DNA of 64,000 bases from Asticcacaulis sp. AC460 (GCF_000495795.1 NZ_AWGD01000038.1:1-64000), one strand, 5' to 3'. Shown: positions 16,493 to 25,772, counted from the stretch's first letter. Numbers and translations: made by a program. The notes: generated by a model not told the origin, from the sequence alone.

Positions 16493-17437
16493 ATGACCAC
16501 CAGCCTTGCCGCCCTTGCCGCCGACCTGACCCAGCGCGCCGAAATCGGCGCCGAAGATGTGTTGGCCCTGCGCCGGCTGGTCTGGCAGGACGGTGGCGTC
16601 AATGTCGAGGAAGCCGATGTCCTGATGGCGCTGAACAGCGCCTGCCCGGCGCGGGCCACGGAATGGGTCGACTATTTCGTCGAAGTCATGTGCGACCATG
16701 TCGTTCATCAGCAAAAGCCGGCCGGCTATGTCGACGACGCCAAGGCGCAGTGGCTGATGAAATGGATCGACCGCGACGGCAAGGTCGATACCGTGGCCGA
16801 GCTGGAACTGCTGGTGAGGGTGCTGGAAATGGCAAATGCCGTGCCGCAGGCGCTGAAGACCTATGCCTTGAAGCAGATCGAAGCCGCCATCCTGACCGGC
16901 GAAGGCGTGACGCGGAAAACCGGATTGCTGGTTGGCAATGGCGTGCTGGACAAGGGCGCCATCAACGATACCGAGGTCGAGTTGCTGCGCCGGGTGATCT
17001 ATGCCCAGGCCGGCGACGGCAATTACATCGTTTCGCGCGATGAGGCCGAGCTGCTGTTCCGCCTCAAGGACGCCAACCTCAATGCCGGCCATAGCGCGCA
17101 ATGGCCCGACCTGTTCGTCAAGGCCATCGCCAACCACCTGATGGCCCATGCCGCCTATCAGCCTTTGACGCGCGATGAGCAGTCGAACCTGGATGCCTAT
17201 ACCGCCGATACCAGTGTCAGCGTATTGCGCTTCGTCAGCCGCATCTTCACCGGCAAGGTGGATGCCCGGGTGTCGTACCGCAACAGCTGGGACGATGAGG
17301 CCGCGGCGAAGGTCGATGCCGAGGTCACGGCGGGCGAAACCGACTGGCTCACCGGGCGGATCAATGTCGATGGCGCTCAGGATGTGCTGGAAACCCAGCT
17401 GCTGAACTTTATCCGGCGCGAACAGCTGCGGGCTTAG
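16493..17437 (+). CDS. Conserved hypothetical protein, mostly helical
   Basis: A 314-residue soluble protein I do not recognise. It is rich in acidic residues and predicted helices, with several repeated-looking helical units separated by DG-type turns (WIDRDGKVD, GDGNYIVSRDEAELLFRLKD), weakly suggestive of EF-hand-like or TerB-like helical bundles. ATG at 16493 has GGAG nine bases upstream. It has no signal peptide or membrane segment. It ends convergently on selO with a 4-base overlap. Confidence 0.7.
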   Translation: MTTSLAALAADLTQRAEIGAEDVLALRRLVWQDGGVNVEEADVLMALNSACPARATEWVDYFVEVMCDHVVHQQKPAGYVDDAKAQWLMKWIDRDGKVDTVAELELLVRVLEMANAVPQALKTYALKQIEAAILTGEGVTRKTGLLVGNGVLDKGAINDTEVELLRRVIYAQAGDGNYIVSRDEAELLFRLKDANLNAGHSAQWPDLFVKAIANHLMAHAAYQPLTRDEQSNLDAYTADTSVSVLRFVSRIFTGKVDARVSYRNSWDDEAAAKVDAEVTAGETDWLTGRINVDGAQDVLETQLLNFIRREQLRA

Positions 17438-18822
17438 AGGTTGAGCGCGCGGCGCCAGGTTTCTATCGCGTCCAGCTTGGCATAAAAGGCCGACCAGTCG
17501 TCGCGCTCGGCGATGTCGGCCCAGATGGTTTCGATTTCATCGATCAACAGGGTTTCCGGGTTGGGTTTCTTGAAGCGCGGGTGATCGAGTTTCGCCGGAT
17601 CGGCGGTCTCGTAGGCTTCGAGCGCTGTGCGGAAGGTTGTGAACGCTTCGCCGGTGTAGTGTTCGGCGCGCGGACTGGCCATGGCGCGGTTGTGGCTGAG
17701 CTTGCCACCGAACCAGTCATAGAACAGGCCCTCAAAGCTCCCATCATAGGCCAGGCTGCTGAGCAGCGGAAACAGGCTTGTCAGCAAGGGCTGGTTGTCG
17801 GTCAGGGGTAAGATGTTCAGTCGGGCGCAGACAGCCAGGGCGAATTCGGCGTCGTAGCGTTCCGGGCAGGTGTTGAAGGCGGCGACCAGGGGTTCGCTGT
17901 CGGTAATGAGCGTCAGGCTGCGGCCAAGCTGGCCCAGGTTCCACAGCACCGTGTCGGGCTGGCGGGCATAGGCATAGAGGCCGGCGTGGTCGAAATAGGC
18001 GGCCGTAAAGCCCGGCTGGTACCACGGCAGGAAGCGATAGGGGCCATAGTCGAAGCTTTCGCCGGTCATGCTCATATTGTCGGTATTGAGCACGCCATGG
18101 ATGAAGCCGGCCGCCATCCAGCGCGCTGCCAGTTTGGCGTTGGCGGAAACGACGGCGTCGAACAGGCCGGGGATGTCCTGGGCCGTCGGGTGGTAGTTGG
18201 CGATGATGAAGTCGCACAGGCCGCGCATGGTGTCGGCGTCGTTCAGCCAGGCCAGGCGTTCGAACGTGCCGAAGCGAAGGTGCGAGTGCGACAGGCGGGT
18301 GAGCACCGCCGAGCGGGTGGGGGAGGGCTCGTCGCCACGATGCAGGGCTTCGCCGGTTTCGATCAGCGAGAAGGATTTCGAGGTCGGGACGCCCAGGGCT
18401 TCGAGCATGGCGGTGGCCAGGACTTCGCGGACGCCGCCTTTCAGGGTCAGGCGGCCGTCACCGCCGCGCGACCATGGGGTTTGACCCGAGCCCTTGGTGC
18501 CGAGGTCGAGCAGCCGGCCCTGGTCGTCGCGAAGTTGGGCGAAGAGGAAGCCGCGGCCGTCGCCCAGGTCCGGGTTGTAGTGACGGAACTGATGGCCGTG
18601 ATAGCGCAGGGCCAGGGGTTCGGGTTGGTTGTCGGGCAGGGGCCGGAAGCGGCCGAAATGGCTGGTCCAGGCTTCGTCGGTGAGTGTGTCGAGGCCGGCG
18701 GAGGCGGCCGCGCGGTCGTTGCGGTAGCGCAGTATCGTCTGCGGGAAGTCGGCGGCCTTGACCGGGTCGTAGAGCGGCAGGGTGGACTGCGCCAGGCGCG
18801 GATCGGGGAGGTATTCGGACAT
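17434..18822 (-). CDS. selO: SelO-family protein adenylyltransferase (AMPylator)
   Basis: A 462-residue pseudokinase-fold protein of the SelO/YdiU (UPF0061) family, which transfers AMP from ATP to protein Ser, Thr or Tyr. Diagnostic blocks are RYHGHQFRHYNPDLGDGRG, the nucleotide-binding LGTKGSGQTPWSRGGDGR and the metal-binding HGVLNTDNMS (equivalent to Asn253 and Asp262 in Pseudomonas SelO). No C-terminal selenocysteine or CxxC is seen, and the protein is a little shorter than E. coli YdiU (about 480). In bacteria the family is linked to oxidative stress. It overlaps its convergent neighbour by four bases. Confidence 0.93.
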   Translation of the reverse strand: MSEYLPDPRLAQSTLPLYDPVKAADFPQTILRYRNDRAAASAGLDTLTDEAWTSHFGRFRPLPDNQPEPLALRYHGHQFRHYNPDLGDGRGFLFAQLRDDQGRLLDLGTKGSGQTPWSRGGDGRLTLKGGVREVLATAMLEALGVPTSKSFSLIETGEALHRGDEPSPTRSAVLTRLSHSHLRFGTFERLAWLNDADTMRGLCDFIIANYHPTAQDIPGLFDAVVSANAKLAARWMAAGFIHGVLNTDNMSMTGESFDYGPYRFLPWYQPGFTAAYFDHAGLYAYARQPDTVLWNLGQLGRSLTLITDSEPLVAAFNTCPERYDAEFALAVCARLNILPLTDNQPLLTSLFPLLSSLAYDGSFEGLFYDWFGGKLSHNRAMASPRAEHYTGEAFTTFRTALEAYETADPAKLDHPRFKKPNPETLLIDEIETIWADIAERDDWSAFYAKLDAIETWRRALNL

Positions 18823-18884
18823 GGTGGGGAAATAGGGGTTTTAGGCGGTAAATGCCAGAGTCTGTTGAAGGGCCGGTGGGATTA

Positions 18885-18979
18885 CCCCACCACCGCACCT
18901 CATTCGCTCCGGTCATCGGCCCGAGGCCTCTGACCTACACTCACTCGAGCGGTCCCCCTCCCCAACAAGTGGGGAGGAG
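18885..18979 (+). repeat. Dispersed intergenic hairpin repeat, copy G
   Basis: Starts CCCCACCACCGCACCTCATT and closes with CCCCCTCCCC-AACAA-GTGGGGAGGAG. It fills the gap between the selO start and the 3' end of the cystatin-like lipoprotein gene, 3' of the latter. Confidence 0.65.
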
Positions 18980-19015
18980 CAAGAAAGAGTGGTCCGACCT
19001 TCAACTAAGCTTAGC

Positions 19016-19666
19016 TTACGGGCAGGTTTTGACCTCTTCCCAGGCCATCAGGGTCAGGTTGCCGTCAAGGTCTTCGAAGACCTCCGCCCGCGCCTTGCGG
19101 GTGCGCCAGCCCGACGTCTCGCGGAAAGCCCGGCGGACCTCCAGGCACAGCTCGTAGTTCGTGCCGGCCACCACCTGGGAATTGACATACTCGATGTCCT
19201 TCAACAGGTAGCCGATCGGCGCCGCGTCGGCGGCAAAAGCCGCTACCGCCCGGGCCTTGTTCTTGTCGCGCAACGGTTGGAAGCCGCCAACAACAGGCGG
19301 TTCGGGGGCGCGTTTCGGCGCGGCTTCCGGGCGGGGAGACAGGGCGACCGGCGGGGCTGCCGCAGGCGTCGGGGCCGGTTTTGCCGCCGGAGGTGCTGCG
19401 GAAGGCTGAGGGGCAGGCGCGGGCTGAGGCGCAGGCCTGGCCACAGGTGCCGCCGGCGCTGCCGCGACGGCCGTTACCGGCTTTTCGGGCGCCTTTTCCT
19501 TCTTGGCCTTCGGCTTGGCTTGTGGTTCCGGTTGCGCCACGGCGGGCGCGTCATTCTCATGACCGAAGGGCAGTTCGCCCTTGACCATGAAGTCGGGCAC
19601 CTGCGGATTGGCGCAGGCGGTCAACATGGCAAGCAGGGCCAGGACGGAAACGGTTTGGACGCGCAT
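19016..19666 (-). CDS. Lipoprotein with Pro/Ala linker and cystatin-like domain
   Basis: A 216-residue protein. The signal sequence ends in the lipobox LTAC. Residues about 40-120 are a proline/alanine/lysine-rich linker suited to spanning the periplasm or peptidoglycan. The C-terminal 80 residues look like a cystatin fold: an N-terminal helix, the first loop QVVAGTNYEL (the inhibitory QxVxG motif of cysteine-protease inhibitors), a charged strand and a late WEEV segment where cystatins have a Trp loop. ATG at 19666 has AGAGGG five bases upstream; a GTG two codons earlier is possible. Protease inhibition is inferred from the motif only. Confidence 0.78.
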   Translation of the reverse strand: MRVQTVSVLALLAMLTACANPQVPDFMVKGELPFGHENDAPAVAQPEPQAKPKAKKEKAPEKPVTAVAAAPAAPVARPAPQPAPAPQPSAAPPAAKPAPTPAAAPPVALSPRPEAAPKRAPEPPVVGGFQPLRDKNKARAVAAFAADAAPIGYLLKDIEYVNSQVVAGTNYELCLEVRRAFRETSGWRTRKARAEVFEDLDGNLTLMAWEEVKTCP

Positions 19667-19745
19667 GGCCACCCTCTAGGTCAATTCGGCTGTGATCCTG
19701 CCGGTTTTGCTTGGCCACGGCAAGGGCGGTGTCTACAAATTCCCC

Positions 19746-20936
19746 ATGACACAGTTCGGACGATTCACCCTCGAATTCCTTAAGACCGAAGCCGGTTCGG
19801 GATTTATCCTGGCCGCAGCGGCTTTGGTGGCGTTGGTCTGGGCCAATTCGCCGTGGGCATCGGCCTATTTCGGCTTTGTTCATTACCATTTCGCGATCGA
19901 GGCCGGCGTCTGGCGTTTCAATGAAAGCGTGCTGGAATGGACCAAGGAAGGCCTGATGGCCGTCTTCTTCTTTCTGGTCGGGCTGGAGATCAAATACGAG
20001 ATTCTGCGCGGCGAGCTGTCCAGCCCGCAAAAGCTGGCCCTGCCCGTGGTGGCGGCGCTGGGCGGGATGGTCGTGCCGGCGCTGGTCTATGTTGCGGTCA
20101 ATCTGGGCGGCGACCTGCGCGGCTGGTCCGTACCGGTGGCGACCGATATCGCCTTTGCTTTGGCGGTGCTGGCCATGGTCGGTAAGGGCCTGCCGACCAG
20201 CCTGCGGGTGTTTCTGCTGACCTTGGCGATTGTCGACGACCTGGGGGCGGTGCTGATCATCGGTCTCTTTTACAGCGGCCATTTCGATGCCCTGTGGATT
20301 GCCCTGCTGGCCGGAGTGATCGCGGTGATGGCGGCGGTGAAGGTTCTGAAGTTGGGCCGCGCGGGATCAGGCCTGACTTATGGGCTGCTAGCGGTCGTGG
20401 CCTGGTTCGTCACCATGAAGGCGGGGATCAGCCCGTCCCTGACGGCGGTGGCCTGTGCGTTTTGTGTCACCCTGCACGGAGCGAAGGGTAGCGAGGACGA
20501 GGGCGTGTTGAAGACCCTGGCGCACGATCTGCACCCCTATGTGGCGTATCTGATCCTGCCTTTTTTCGCCTTTGTGGCTTCGGGATTTTCGCTGAGCGGC
20601 ATGGGGTTCGATTCGCTCCGCGATCCGCGCTTTCTGGGGATCGCCGCCGGGCTGTTTATCGGCAAGCCGGTCGGGATTTTCGCCGCCTGTTATCTCGCAG
20701 TTGCGACGAAAGTGGCGCAAAAGCCGGATAACGCAACGGAAGGCCAACTGTTCGGGGTGTGTCTTTTATGCGGCATAGGCTTCACAATGAGTCTCTTTAT
20801 CGGCGCCCTGGCCTTCCCGGGCGGCGACGCGGCGGCTCAAAACGCCGTGAAATCGGGGGTTGTCGTCGGGTCAATCCTGTCGGCCTGCGCGGGTGCAATA
20901 TGGCTGAGGGCGCGCAAACCTGCCGTAGCGGCATGA
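19746..20936 (+). CDS. nhaA: NhaA Na+/H+ antiporter
   Basis: A 396-residue, roughly 12-helix inner-membrane antiporter that exports Na+ in exchange for protons. The conserved acidic residues appear at Asp134 (VATDIAFAL) and Asp164/Asp165 (AIVDDLGAV), equivalent to E. coli Asp133, Asp163 and Asp164. The N-terminal VWANSPW and FFFLVGLEIK blocks are also typical. ATG at 19746 is selected because the family begins a few residues before FLKTEAG. It diverges from the cystatin-like lipoprotein gene and is followed by a 239-base gap holding the receptor promoter. Confidence 0.95.
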   Translation: MTQFGRFTLEFLKTEAGSGFILAAAALVALVWANSPWASAYFGFVHYHFAIEAGVWRFNESVLEWTKEGLMAVFFFLVGLEIKYEILRGELSSPQKLALPVVAALGGMVVPALVYVAVNLGGDLRGWSVPVATDIAFALAVLAMVGKGLPTSLRVFLLTLAIVDDLGAVLIIGLFYSGHFDALWIALLAGVIAVMAAVKVLKLGRAGSGLTYGLLAVVAWFVTMKAGISPSLTAVACAFCVTLHGAKGSEDEGVLKTLAHDLHPYVAYLILPFFAFVASGFSLSGMGFDSLRDPRFLGIAAGLFIGKPVGIFAACYLAVATKVAQKPDNATEGQLFGVCLLCGIGFTMSLFIGALAFPGGDAAAQNAVKSGVVVGSILSACAGAIWLRARKPAVAA

Positions 20937-21175
20937 AATTTAAGATATTGATTTTCAACGGGAAGAGAATCGTGGGAACAGGTTGTTAAGGGCGATGTCC
21001 CATTTTGGGTCAAGAAATCTTGTGCGTCGCAGTATTCAAATTCCGGACATTTGTTTCCGTGCACGTCATGTGTTACACAAAAAAGTAATCATGGCGCCGC
21101 TGTTCAAGGCCGCGGCGGGATGCCAAGACAAAGAAAAAAACCTCAAGCAGAGACGAAATTACCTAAGGGAAAGAC

Positions 21176-23809
21176 ATGCAAAACGCCCCGCAATTACTTA
21201 AAGTTCGCCACATCGCCTTGCTGATGGCCGGAGCCGCCGGCGTGGCCCTGATGGCCGCTCCCGCCCTGGCCCAGGATGCCCCGACCGAGGACGGCACCGT
21301 CATCGTTACCGCCCAGAAGCGCGCCCAGCGCCTGCAGGATGTGCCGATCGCCGTGACCACCCTGTCGGCCAAGACGCTGCAGGAAGCCGGCGTCCGCGAC
21401 ATCAAGGACATGCAAATCCTGACGCCGGGCCTGACCGTCACCTCGACGCAGAACGAGACACTGACGACCGCCCGTATCCGGGGCGTCGGCACGGTGGGTG
21501 ACAACCCCGGCCTGGAATCTTCGGTTGGCGTGGTCATCGACGGCGTCTATCGTCCGCGTAACGGCGTCGGCTTCGAAGACCTGGGCGAAATGGACCGGAT
21601 CGAAGTCCTGAAGGGCCCGCAAGGCACGCTGTTCGGCAAGAACACCTCGGCCGGCGTCATCAACGTCATTACCAAGAAACCACAGTTCACCTTCGGCGCC
21701 GACGGCGAGGCCACGGTCGGCAATTACGGCACGACGGGCTTTGCCGGTTCGGTGACCGGCCCGATTACGGACGAAGTTGCCGGCCGCCTGTACATCGCGT
21801 CGCGCAAGCGTGACGGCTTCAACAACGTCAATACCGGCGTCGGTCCGCGCACCATGGACAATGACGGCGACCAGAACTTCCACACGGTTCGTGGCCAGCT
21901 GCTGTTCGTGCCGAATGAGAATATCGATATCCGCGTCATCGGCGACTACAGCCACCGCGATGAGCATTGCTGCGTCTCGGTGCAACTGCGCACCGGCCCG
22001 ACCGGCGCCGCGATCAACGCCCTGAGCGGGGGTAATGGCGTGGCGACCACGCCGAATATCGACGACCGTCTGGCCTATGCCAACCGCGACACCCATCAGG
22101 TAGTGCGCGACGGCGGCGTGTCGGTCGAAAGCAACATCAAGCTGCCGGATCTGTTCGATTCGACCCTGACCCTGGTGACCGGCATCCGCGACTGGAAGTC
22201 GACCAACGGCCAGGACATCGACTATACTGGCGCCGACATCCTGTACCGCAAGGACAATGGCGACTTCAACGCGCGCTTCAAGACCTTCAGCCAGGAAGTC
22301 CGCCTGGCCGGCGCGACGGAGAACCTGAACTGGCTGGTTGGCGGCTTCTACGTCAAGGAAGAGCTGACCCGTAATGACTCGTATGTCTACGGCGCGCAGT
22401 ATGAGCCCTATGTGGCTCTGTTGCTGGCCGGGGCACTGCTGCCGGCGGCGACGCCGACGGCCACCAAGCTGCAGACGGTAAGCTTGCTGACGGGACGTCC
22501 GTACGGCACCAGCTATGCCGCCGGTGCGCAGGCACGCGACCAGTATACCCAGGATGTCGAGAGCTGGGCCTTGTTCACCAACAATTCCTGGCAGGTGACC
22601 GAGCAACTGGAACTGACCCTGGGCCTGCGCTACACCAGCGAATCCAAGAAGATGACGGCGCTGTACACCAATTCCGGCAACCAGCTTGGCTGCCAGGCGG
22701 GGCTGGGGCAGTACCAGAACGCTGCGGCCAAGTACGCGGCGGCGGCGGCCGCCAATCCGGGCAATCCGTCGGCGGCGCGTCTGGCGGCAATCGGCGCCGG
22801 TGCCAATCCGTACTGGGTCGGCGCCATCCAGGCCGGTGCGGCCCCGACGGTTGTCGGCGCCCTTTGTCCGTTCTGGGCCAACCCAGCGTTCAGCAACCGC
22901 CGTGTCGAGGACGACAACAGCGAGGGCAATCTGTCGGGCACGCTTAAGGCGGCGTGGCGCTTCAACGACGACGTCATGCTGTATGCTTCGTATGCCCGCG
23001 GCTACAAGGCCGGCGGCTTCAACCTGGATCGCGCCCAGACGGGCATTACACCGGACGCCGACCTGTGGTTCCCGGCGGAAACGGTCGACTCTTACGAACT
23101 GGGGATCAAGACGACCCTGCTCGACAACAAGCTGAGCGTGAATGTCACGGCGTTCGACCAGAAGTATGAGAACTTCCAGCTCAACACCTTCCTGGGCACC
23201 GCTTTCGTGGTCGAGTCGATCCCGGAAGTGTCGTCGAAGGGCTTCGACGCCGACTTCTCGTGGCGGACGCCTCTGACGGGCCTGACCCTGGCCGGTGGCG
23301 TCACCTATACCGATACGGTGTATGGCGACTTTACGGCGGCCGACCTGGTCAATCCGTCGCACTTCCCGGGCCTGTCGCTGCTGCCGGGTTCGCAGATGTC
23401 GTTCGCGCCGAAGTGGAGCAGCTCGGGCGTGATCAGCTGGAGCGGCAATGTCGGCGACCTGCGGGCGTTTGCCAACCTGACGGCCAAGTACCAATCGGAA
23501 TACAATACCGGTTCGGATCTGATCCCGTTCAAGGAACAGCCGGCCTATACGCTGTACAATGGTCGCCTGGGCATCGGTTCTGCCGACCGCCGCTGGACGG
23601 TGGAAGTGTGGGGCCAGAACCTGACGAACGAGACCTACCGCCAGGTGGTGATCAATGCGCCGCTGCAGGGCACGGGCTTCCAGTCGACGGTTCAGTCGGG
23701 TGGTTCAAATCCGGGCACCTATTATGACGCGGCGAAGGATACCAATACGTATGATGCGTTCCTGGGTGCGCCGAAGACGTATGGTGTGACGTTGCGGGTG
23801 CGTTACTAA
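21176..23809 (+). CDS. TonB-dependent outer-membrane receptor
   Basis: An 877-residue outer-membrane transporter. The signal peptide ends APALAQD, followed by a TonB box-like VIVTAQKR, the plug domain (about residues 45-160, with RIRGVG, DGVY and VLKGPQGTLFGKNTSAGVINV) and a beta-barrel ending in an aromatic-rich terminus (VTLRVRY). An Ala/Pro/Gly-rich loop with three cysteines lies at about 500-580. The plug matches the large Caulobacter/Sphingomonas-type receptors that import polysaccharide breakdown products, siderophores or vitamins; the ligand is not identifiable. AAGGGA precedes the ATG. It is followed by a strong terminator. Confidence 0.93.
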   Translation: MQNAPQLLKVRHIALLMAGAAGVALMAAPALAQDAPTEDGTVIVTAQKRAQRLQDVPIAVTTLSAKTLQEAGVRDIKDMQILTPGLTVTSTQNETLTTARIRGVGTVGDNPGLESSVGVVIDGVYRPRNGVGFEDLGEMDRIEVLKGPQGTLFGKNTSAGVINVITKKPQFTFGADGEATVGNYGTTGFAGSVTGPITDEVAGRLYIASRKRDGFNNVNTGVGPRTMDNDGDQNFHTVRGQLLFVPNENIDIRVIGDYSHRDEHCCVSVQLRTGPTGAAINALSGGNGVATTPNIDDRLAYANRDTHQVVRDGGVSVESNIKLPDLFDSTLTLVTGIRDWKSTNGQDIDYTGADILYRKDNGDFNARFKTFSQEVRLAGATENLNWLVGGFYVKEELTRNDSYVYGAQYEPYVALLLAGALLPAATPTATKLQTVSLLTGRPYGTSYAAGAQARDQYTQDVESWALFTNNSWQVTEQLELTLGLRYTSESKKMTALYTNSGNQLGCQAGLGQYQNAAAKYAAAAAANPGNPSAARLAAIGAGANPYWVGAIQAGAAPTVVGALCPFWANPAFSNRRVEDDNSEGNLSGTLKAAWRFNDDVMLYASYARGYKAGGFNLDRAQTGITPDADLWFPAETVDSYELGIKTTLLDNKLSVNVTAFDQKYENFQLNTFLGTAFVVESIPEVSSKGFDADFSWRTPLTGLTLAGGVTYTDTVYGDFTAADLVNPSHFPGLSLLPGSQMSFAPKWSSSGVISWSGNVGDLRAFANLTAKYQSEYNTGSDLIPFKEQPAYTLYNGRLGIGSADRRWTVEVWGQNLTNETYRQVVINAPLQGTGFQSTVQSGGSNPGTYYDAAKDTNTYDAFLGAPKTYGVTLRVRY

Positions 23810-23852
23810 AAGTTATGGGGTGTGGGGCCTGCGGCCCCACGTCTTCCTTCCC

Positions 23853-23898
23853 TTCAAGAAAAAACCCTGCCCTTTTGGGGGCAGGGTTTTTTCTTGAA
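23853..23898. terminator. Strong bidirectional intrinsic terminator
   Basis: A perfect 20-base inverted repeat: TTCAAGAAAAAACCCTGCCC and its complement around a six-base loop, with a T-run on the 3' arm and an A-run on the 5' arm. It works on paper in both directions. A second hairpin, GTGGGGCC-TGC-GGCCCCAC, lies just upstream at 23822-23840. Confidence 0.9.
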
Positions 23899-23975
23899 AT
23901 GAGGAGGCGAGGGTTGTGGGCTTCACGACCCCATTCGCTATTATTTATCCAAGCTAGAAGGGGCTGAGTTTGTAA

Positions 23976-24060
23976 CGCCCCCTCCGTCTCGACGCGCGTC
24001 GCCAATGGCCTTCGGCCTGGCTTGCTTGCTCGACACCTCCCCCGCGAGCGGGGGAGGATA
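23976..24060 (+). repeat. Dispersed intergenic hairpin repeat, copy H
   Basis: Shared CGCCCCCTCCGTCTCGACGC start, variable middle (GGCCTTCGGCC), CTTGCTCGACACCTCC, then the perfect CCTCCCCCGC-GA-GCGGGGGAGG hairpin. Adjoins the 3' end of the next minus-strand gene. Confidence 0.75.
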
Positions 24061-24069
24061 GGTCGAACC

Positions 24070-24429
24070 TTACTCCGGGAAGCCGCTGACGCCCAGGGTG
24101 CTGGCGCCCTTGGCTTCGTAATTTGCCTTGAAGCCGGCGGTCTTCTTGTTGGCCGCGCTCTCGCTGGCTTCCCAGTTGCAGATGCCTTCGACCGGGGAGG
24201 GCTCTGATGAATACATGCTGGTCGTGTAGCTGTTGTCGGCCAGGAACTTGACGAACTTGTCGTACAGCGCGTCGGCGTCGGCTTTGTCCGCCGCGAAGGC
24301 CTGGGTGTACAGGACCTTGTTTTTGTCCGGGCTGTAGGCCTGGCAGGTGACGTAGCCGTCGGCGGCCTGAGCCAGGGCGGGGAGGGCGAGAAGGGCGGCT
24401 GTGGTGAGGGCCGTGATGATGAGTTTCAT
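24070..24429 (-). CDS. Small exported hypothetical protein
   Basis: A 119-residue protein with a clear signal peptide (LIITALTTAALLALPALAQA) and a mature part of about 97 residues with two cysteines (VTCQAY and GICNWE) that could pair. AGAAGG precedes the ATG by seven bases. I do not recognise the family. It is bracketed by two copies of the intergenic repeat, which probably isolate it transcriptionally. Confidence 0.7.
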   Translation of the reverse strand: MKLIITALTTAALLALPALAQAADGYVTCQAYSPDKNKVLYTQAFAADKADADALYDKFVKFLADNSYTTSMYSSEPSPVEGICNWEASESAANKKTAGFKANYEAKGASTLGVSGFPE

Positions 24430-24480
24430 GGTTGGTGCCTTCTGAAAAATTGGAATTGTGTTGAGGGTTCGAGCTTCCGG

Positions 24481-24559
24481 CGCCCCCTCCGTCTCGACGC
24501 GCTACAGCCTTCGGCTTTCGCTTGCTCGACACCTCCCCCGCGCAGGCGGGGGAGGATAA
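24481..24559 (+). repeat. Dispersed intergenic hairpin repeat, copy I
   Basis: Shared CGCCCCCTCCGTCTCGACGC start, then GCCTTCGGC, CTTGCTCGACACCTCC and a CCTCCCCCGC..GCGGGGGAGG hairpin. Nearly identical in both ends to copies D and H; abuts the 3' end of the Sel1-repeat gene. Confidence 0.75.
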
Positions 24560-24563
24560 GAAA

Positions 24564-25772
24564 TCAGAGCTGCTTGGCGGCCTCGATCATTTCGGGTTCT
24601 TTCATAATTTCGATCGACTGGGTGTGGCCGTGGTTCGCAGCTCGCTGGTACCAGCGGGCGGATTCGACCACGTTCTTCTCCGTGCCCAGGCCGAAATAGA
24701 GACAGTCGCCGTACAGGTACTCGGCTTCGACATTGCCGCCTTCCGCCGCCATCTTCATGTAGCGCTGGCCGGTCGCCTCGTCCTTGGCGACCAGTTGGCC
24801 CTGCAGCAGCATCAGGCCGTAGAGATATTGCGCCCGGTGGTTGCCCCCGTCGGCCGAGGCCTTGATCAGGCGCAGGCCTTCGGTCGTGTCCTTTTCCACG
24901 CCGCCCAGGCCGGCCATGTAGTATTCGCCGAGGTCGCCCATGGCGCTGGTATCGCCTTGATCGACCGCCAGGCGCAGGTACTTCGCCGCCTTGACCTGGT
25001 CTACGGTTGCGCCGACGCCGAGATAATAGATGATCCGCCCCAGGGTCAGTTGCGCGATCAGTTCGCCCTGGTCCGCCGCCGTTTCCAGCATGGCGATGGC
25101 GTCGTCGATCTGCGGATTTTCGTCGGCTTTGTGGTCGTCGAACTCGAAGAAACCCCACAGGGCCTGGGCATAGCTGTCGCCCTTGTCGGCGGCCTGTTTC
25201 AGGTAGGTCATACCGCCGGCGCGGTCAGCCGGGCCGCCCTGGGCGTTGACCAGCATCATGCCGTACTGCGCCATGGAGGGAATGTGGCCCTGTTTGGCGG
25301 CGGCGCCGAACCATTTGCGCGCCTGAGCGTCGTCGCGCGTGACGCCGTAGCCGGTGTAGTAGATGCGGCCAAGATTGAACTGCGACAGCATTTCGCCGGC
25401 CTCGGCCTCCTTGCGGATGCGGGCGATGGTCTGGGCTTCGGTTTCCTGTTTGTAGATGACGAAGGTCCGGGTCGCAACCACACTTTGGGGGCCGTTGTCG
25501 ACTGGTACGGAGGTGCCTGGTGCACTGCCAGTGTAGGGAGAGGCAGACGAACCGGAAGAACTGGAAGTCGAAGAAGACGTGGAACTGCCGGTGTAACGGT
25601 TCGCCTGCATCGAGCGCTCGAAGCTGGCGCGGTCGTTGTAGGCGTCCTGCTGACGCATGGAGCTCATGATGCGCTGGCGGTTGGCCTCGTCATTGGCCGC
25701 CGACCATTCGGCATGGGCCGGTACGGCCACAAGCATGGCCAGCAGGCTAGCCGCCAGGAACAGTTTCTTCAT
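24564..25772 (-). CDS. Exported Sel1-like repeat protein
   Basis: A 402-residue protein with a signal peptide (FLAASLLAMLVAVPAHAE). A serine-rich linker lies at about residues 60-90. About seven or eight Sel1-like (TPR-type) repeats follow from about residue 110, with the pattern LGxxYxxGxGVxxDxxxAxxWxxxAAxxG, for example YTGYGVTRDDAQARKWFGAA. Such solenoids mediate protein contacts in the periplasm. It may be co-transcribed with the GH5 gene upstream, but the 76-base gap and opposite-end repeat leave this open. Confidence 0.85.
   Translation of the reverse strand: MKKLFLAASLLAMLVAVPAHAEWSAANDEANRQRIMSSMRQQDAYNDRASFERSMQANRYTGSSTSSSTSSSSGSSASPYTGSAPGTSVPVDNGPQSVVATRTFVIYKQETEAQTIARIRKEAEAGEMLSQFNLGRIYYTGYGVTRDDAQARKWFGAAAKQGHIPSMAQYGMMLVNAQGGPADRAGGMTYLKQAADKGDSYAQALWGFFEFDDHKADENPQIDDAIAMLETAADQGELIAQLTLGRIIYYLGVGATVDQVKAAKYLRLAVDQGDTSAMGDLGEYYMAGLGGVEKDTTEGLRLIKASADGGNHRAQYLYGLMLLQGQLVAKDEATGQRYMKMAAEGGNVEAEYLYGDCLYFGLGTEKNVVESARWYQRAANHGHTQSIEIMKEPEMIEAAKQL

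Noticed and set aside
21194-23494. 766-codon minus-strand frame opposite the TonB receptor
   Set aside because: Arg/Gly/Gln-biased composition without motifs; the plus strand is a complete receptor with signal peptide and plug domain.
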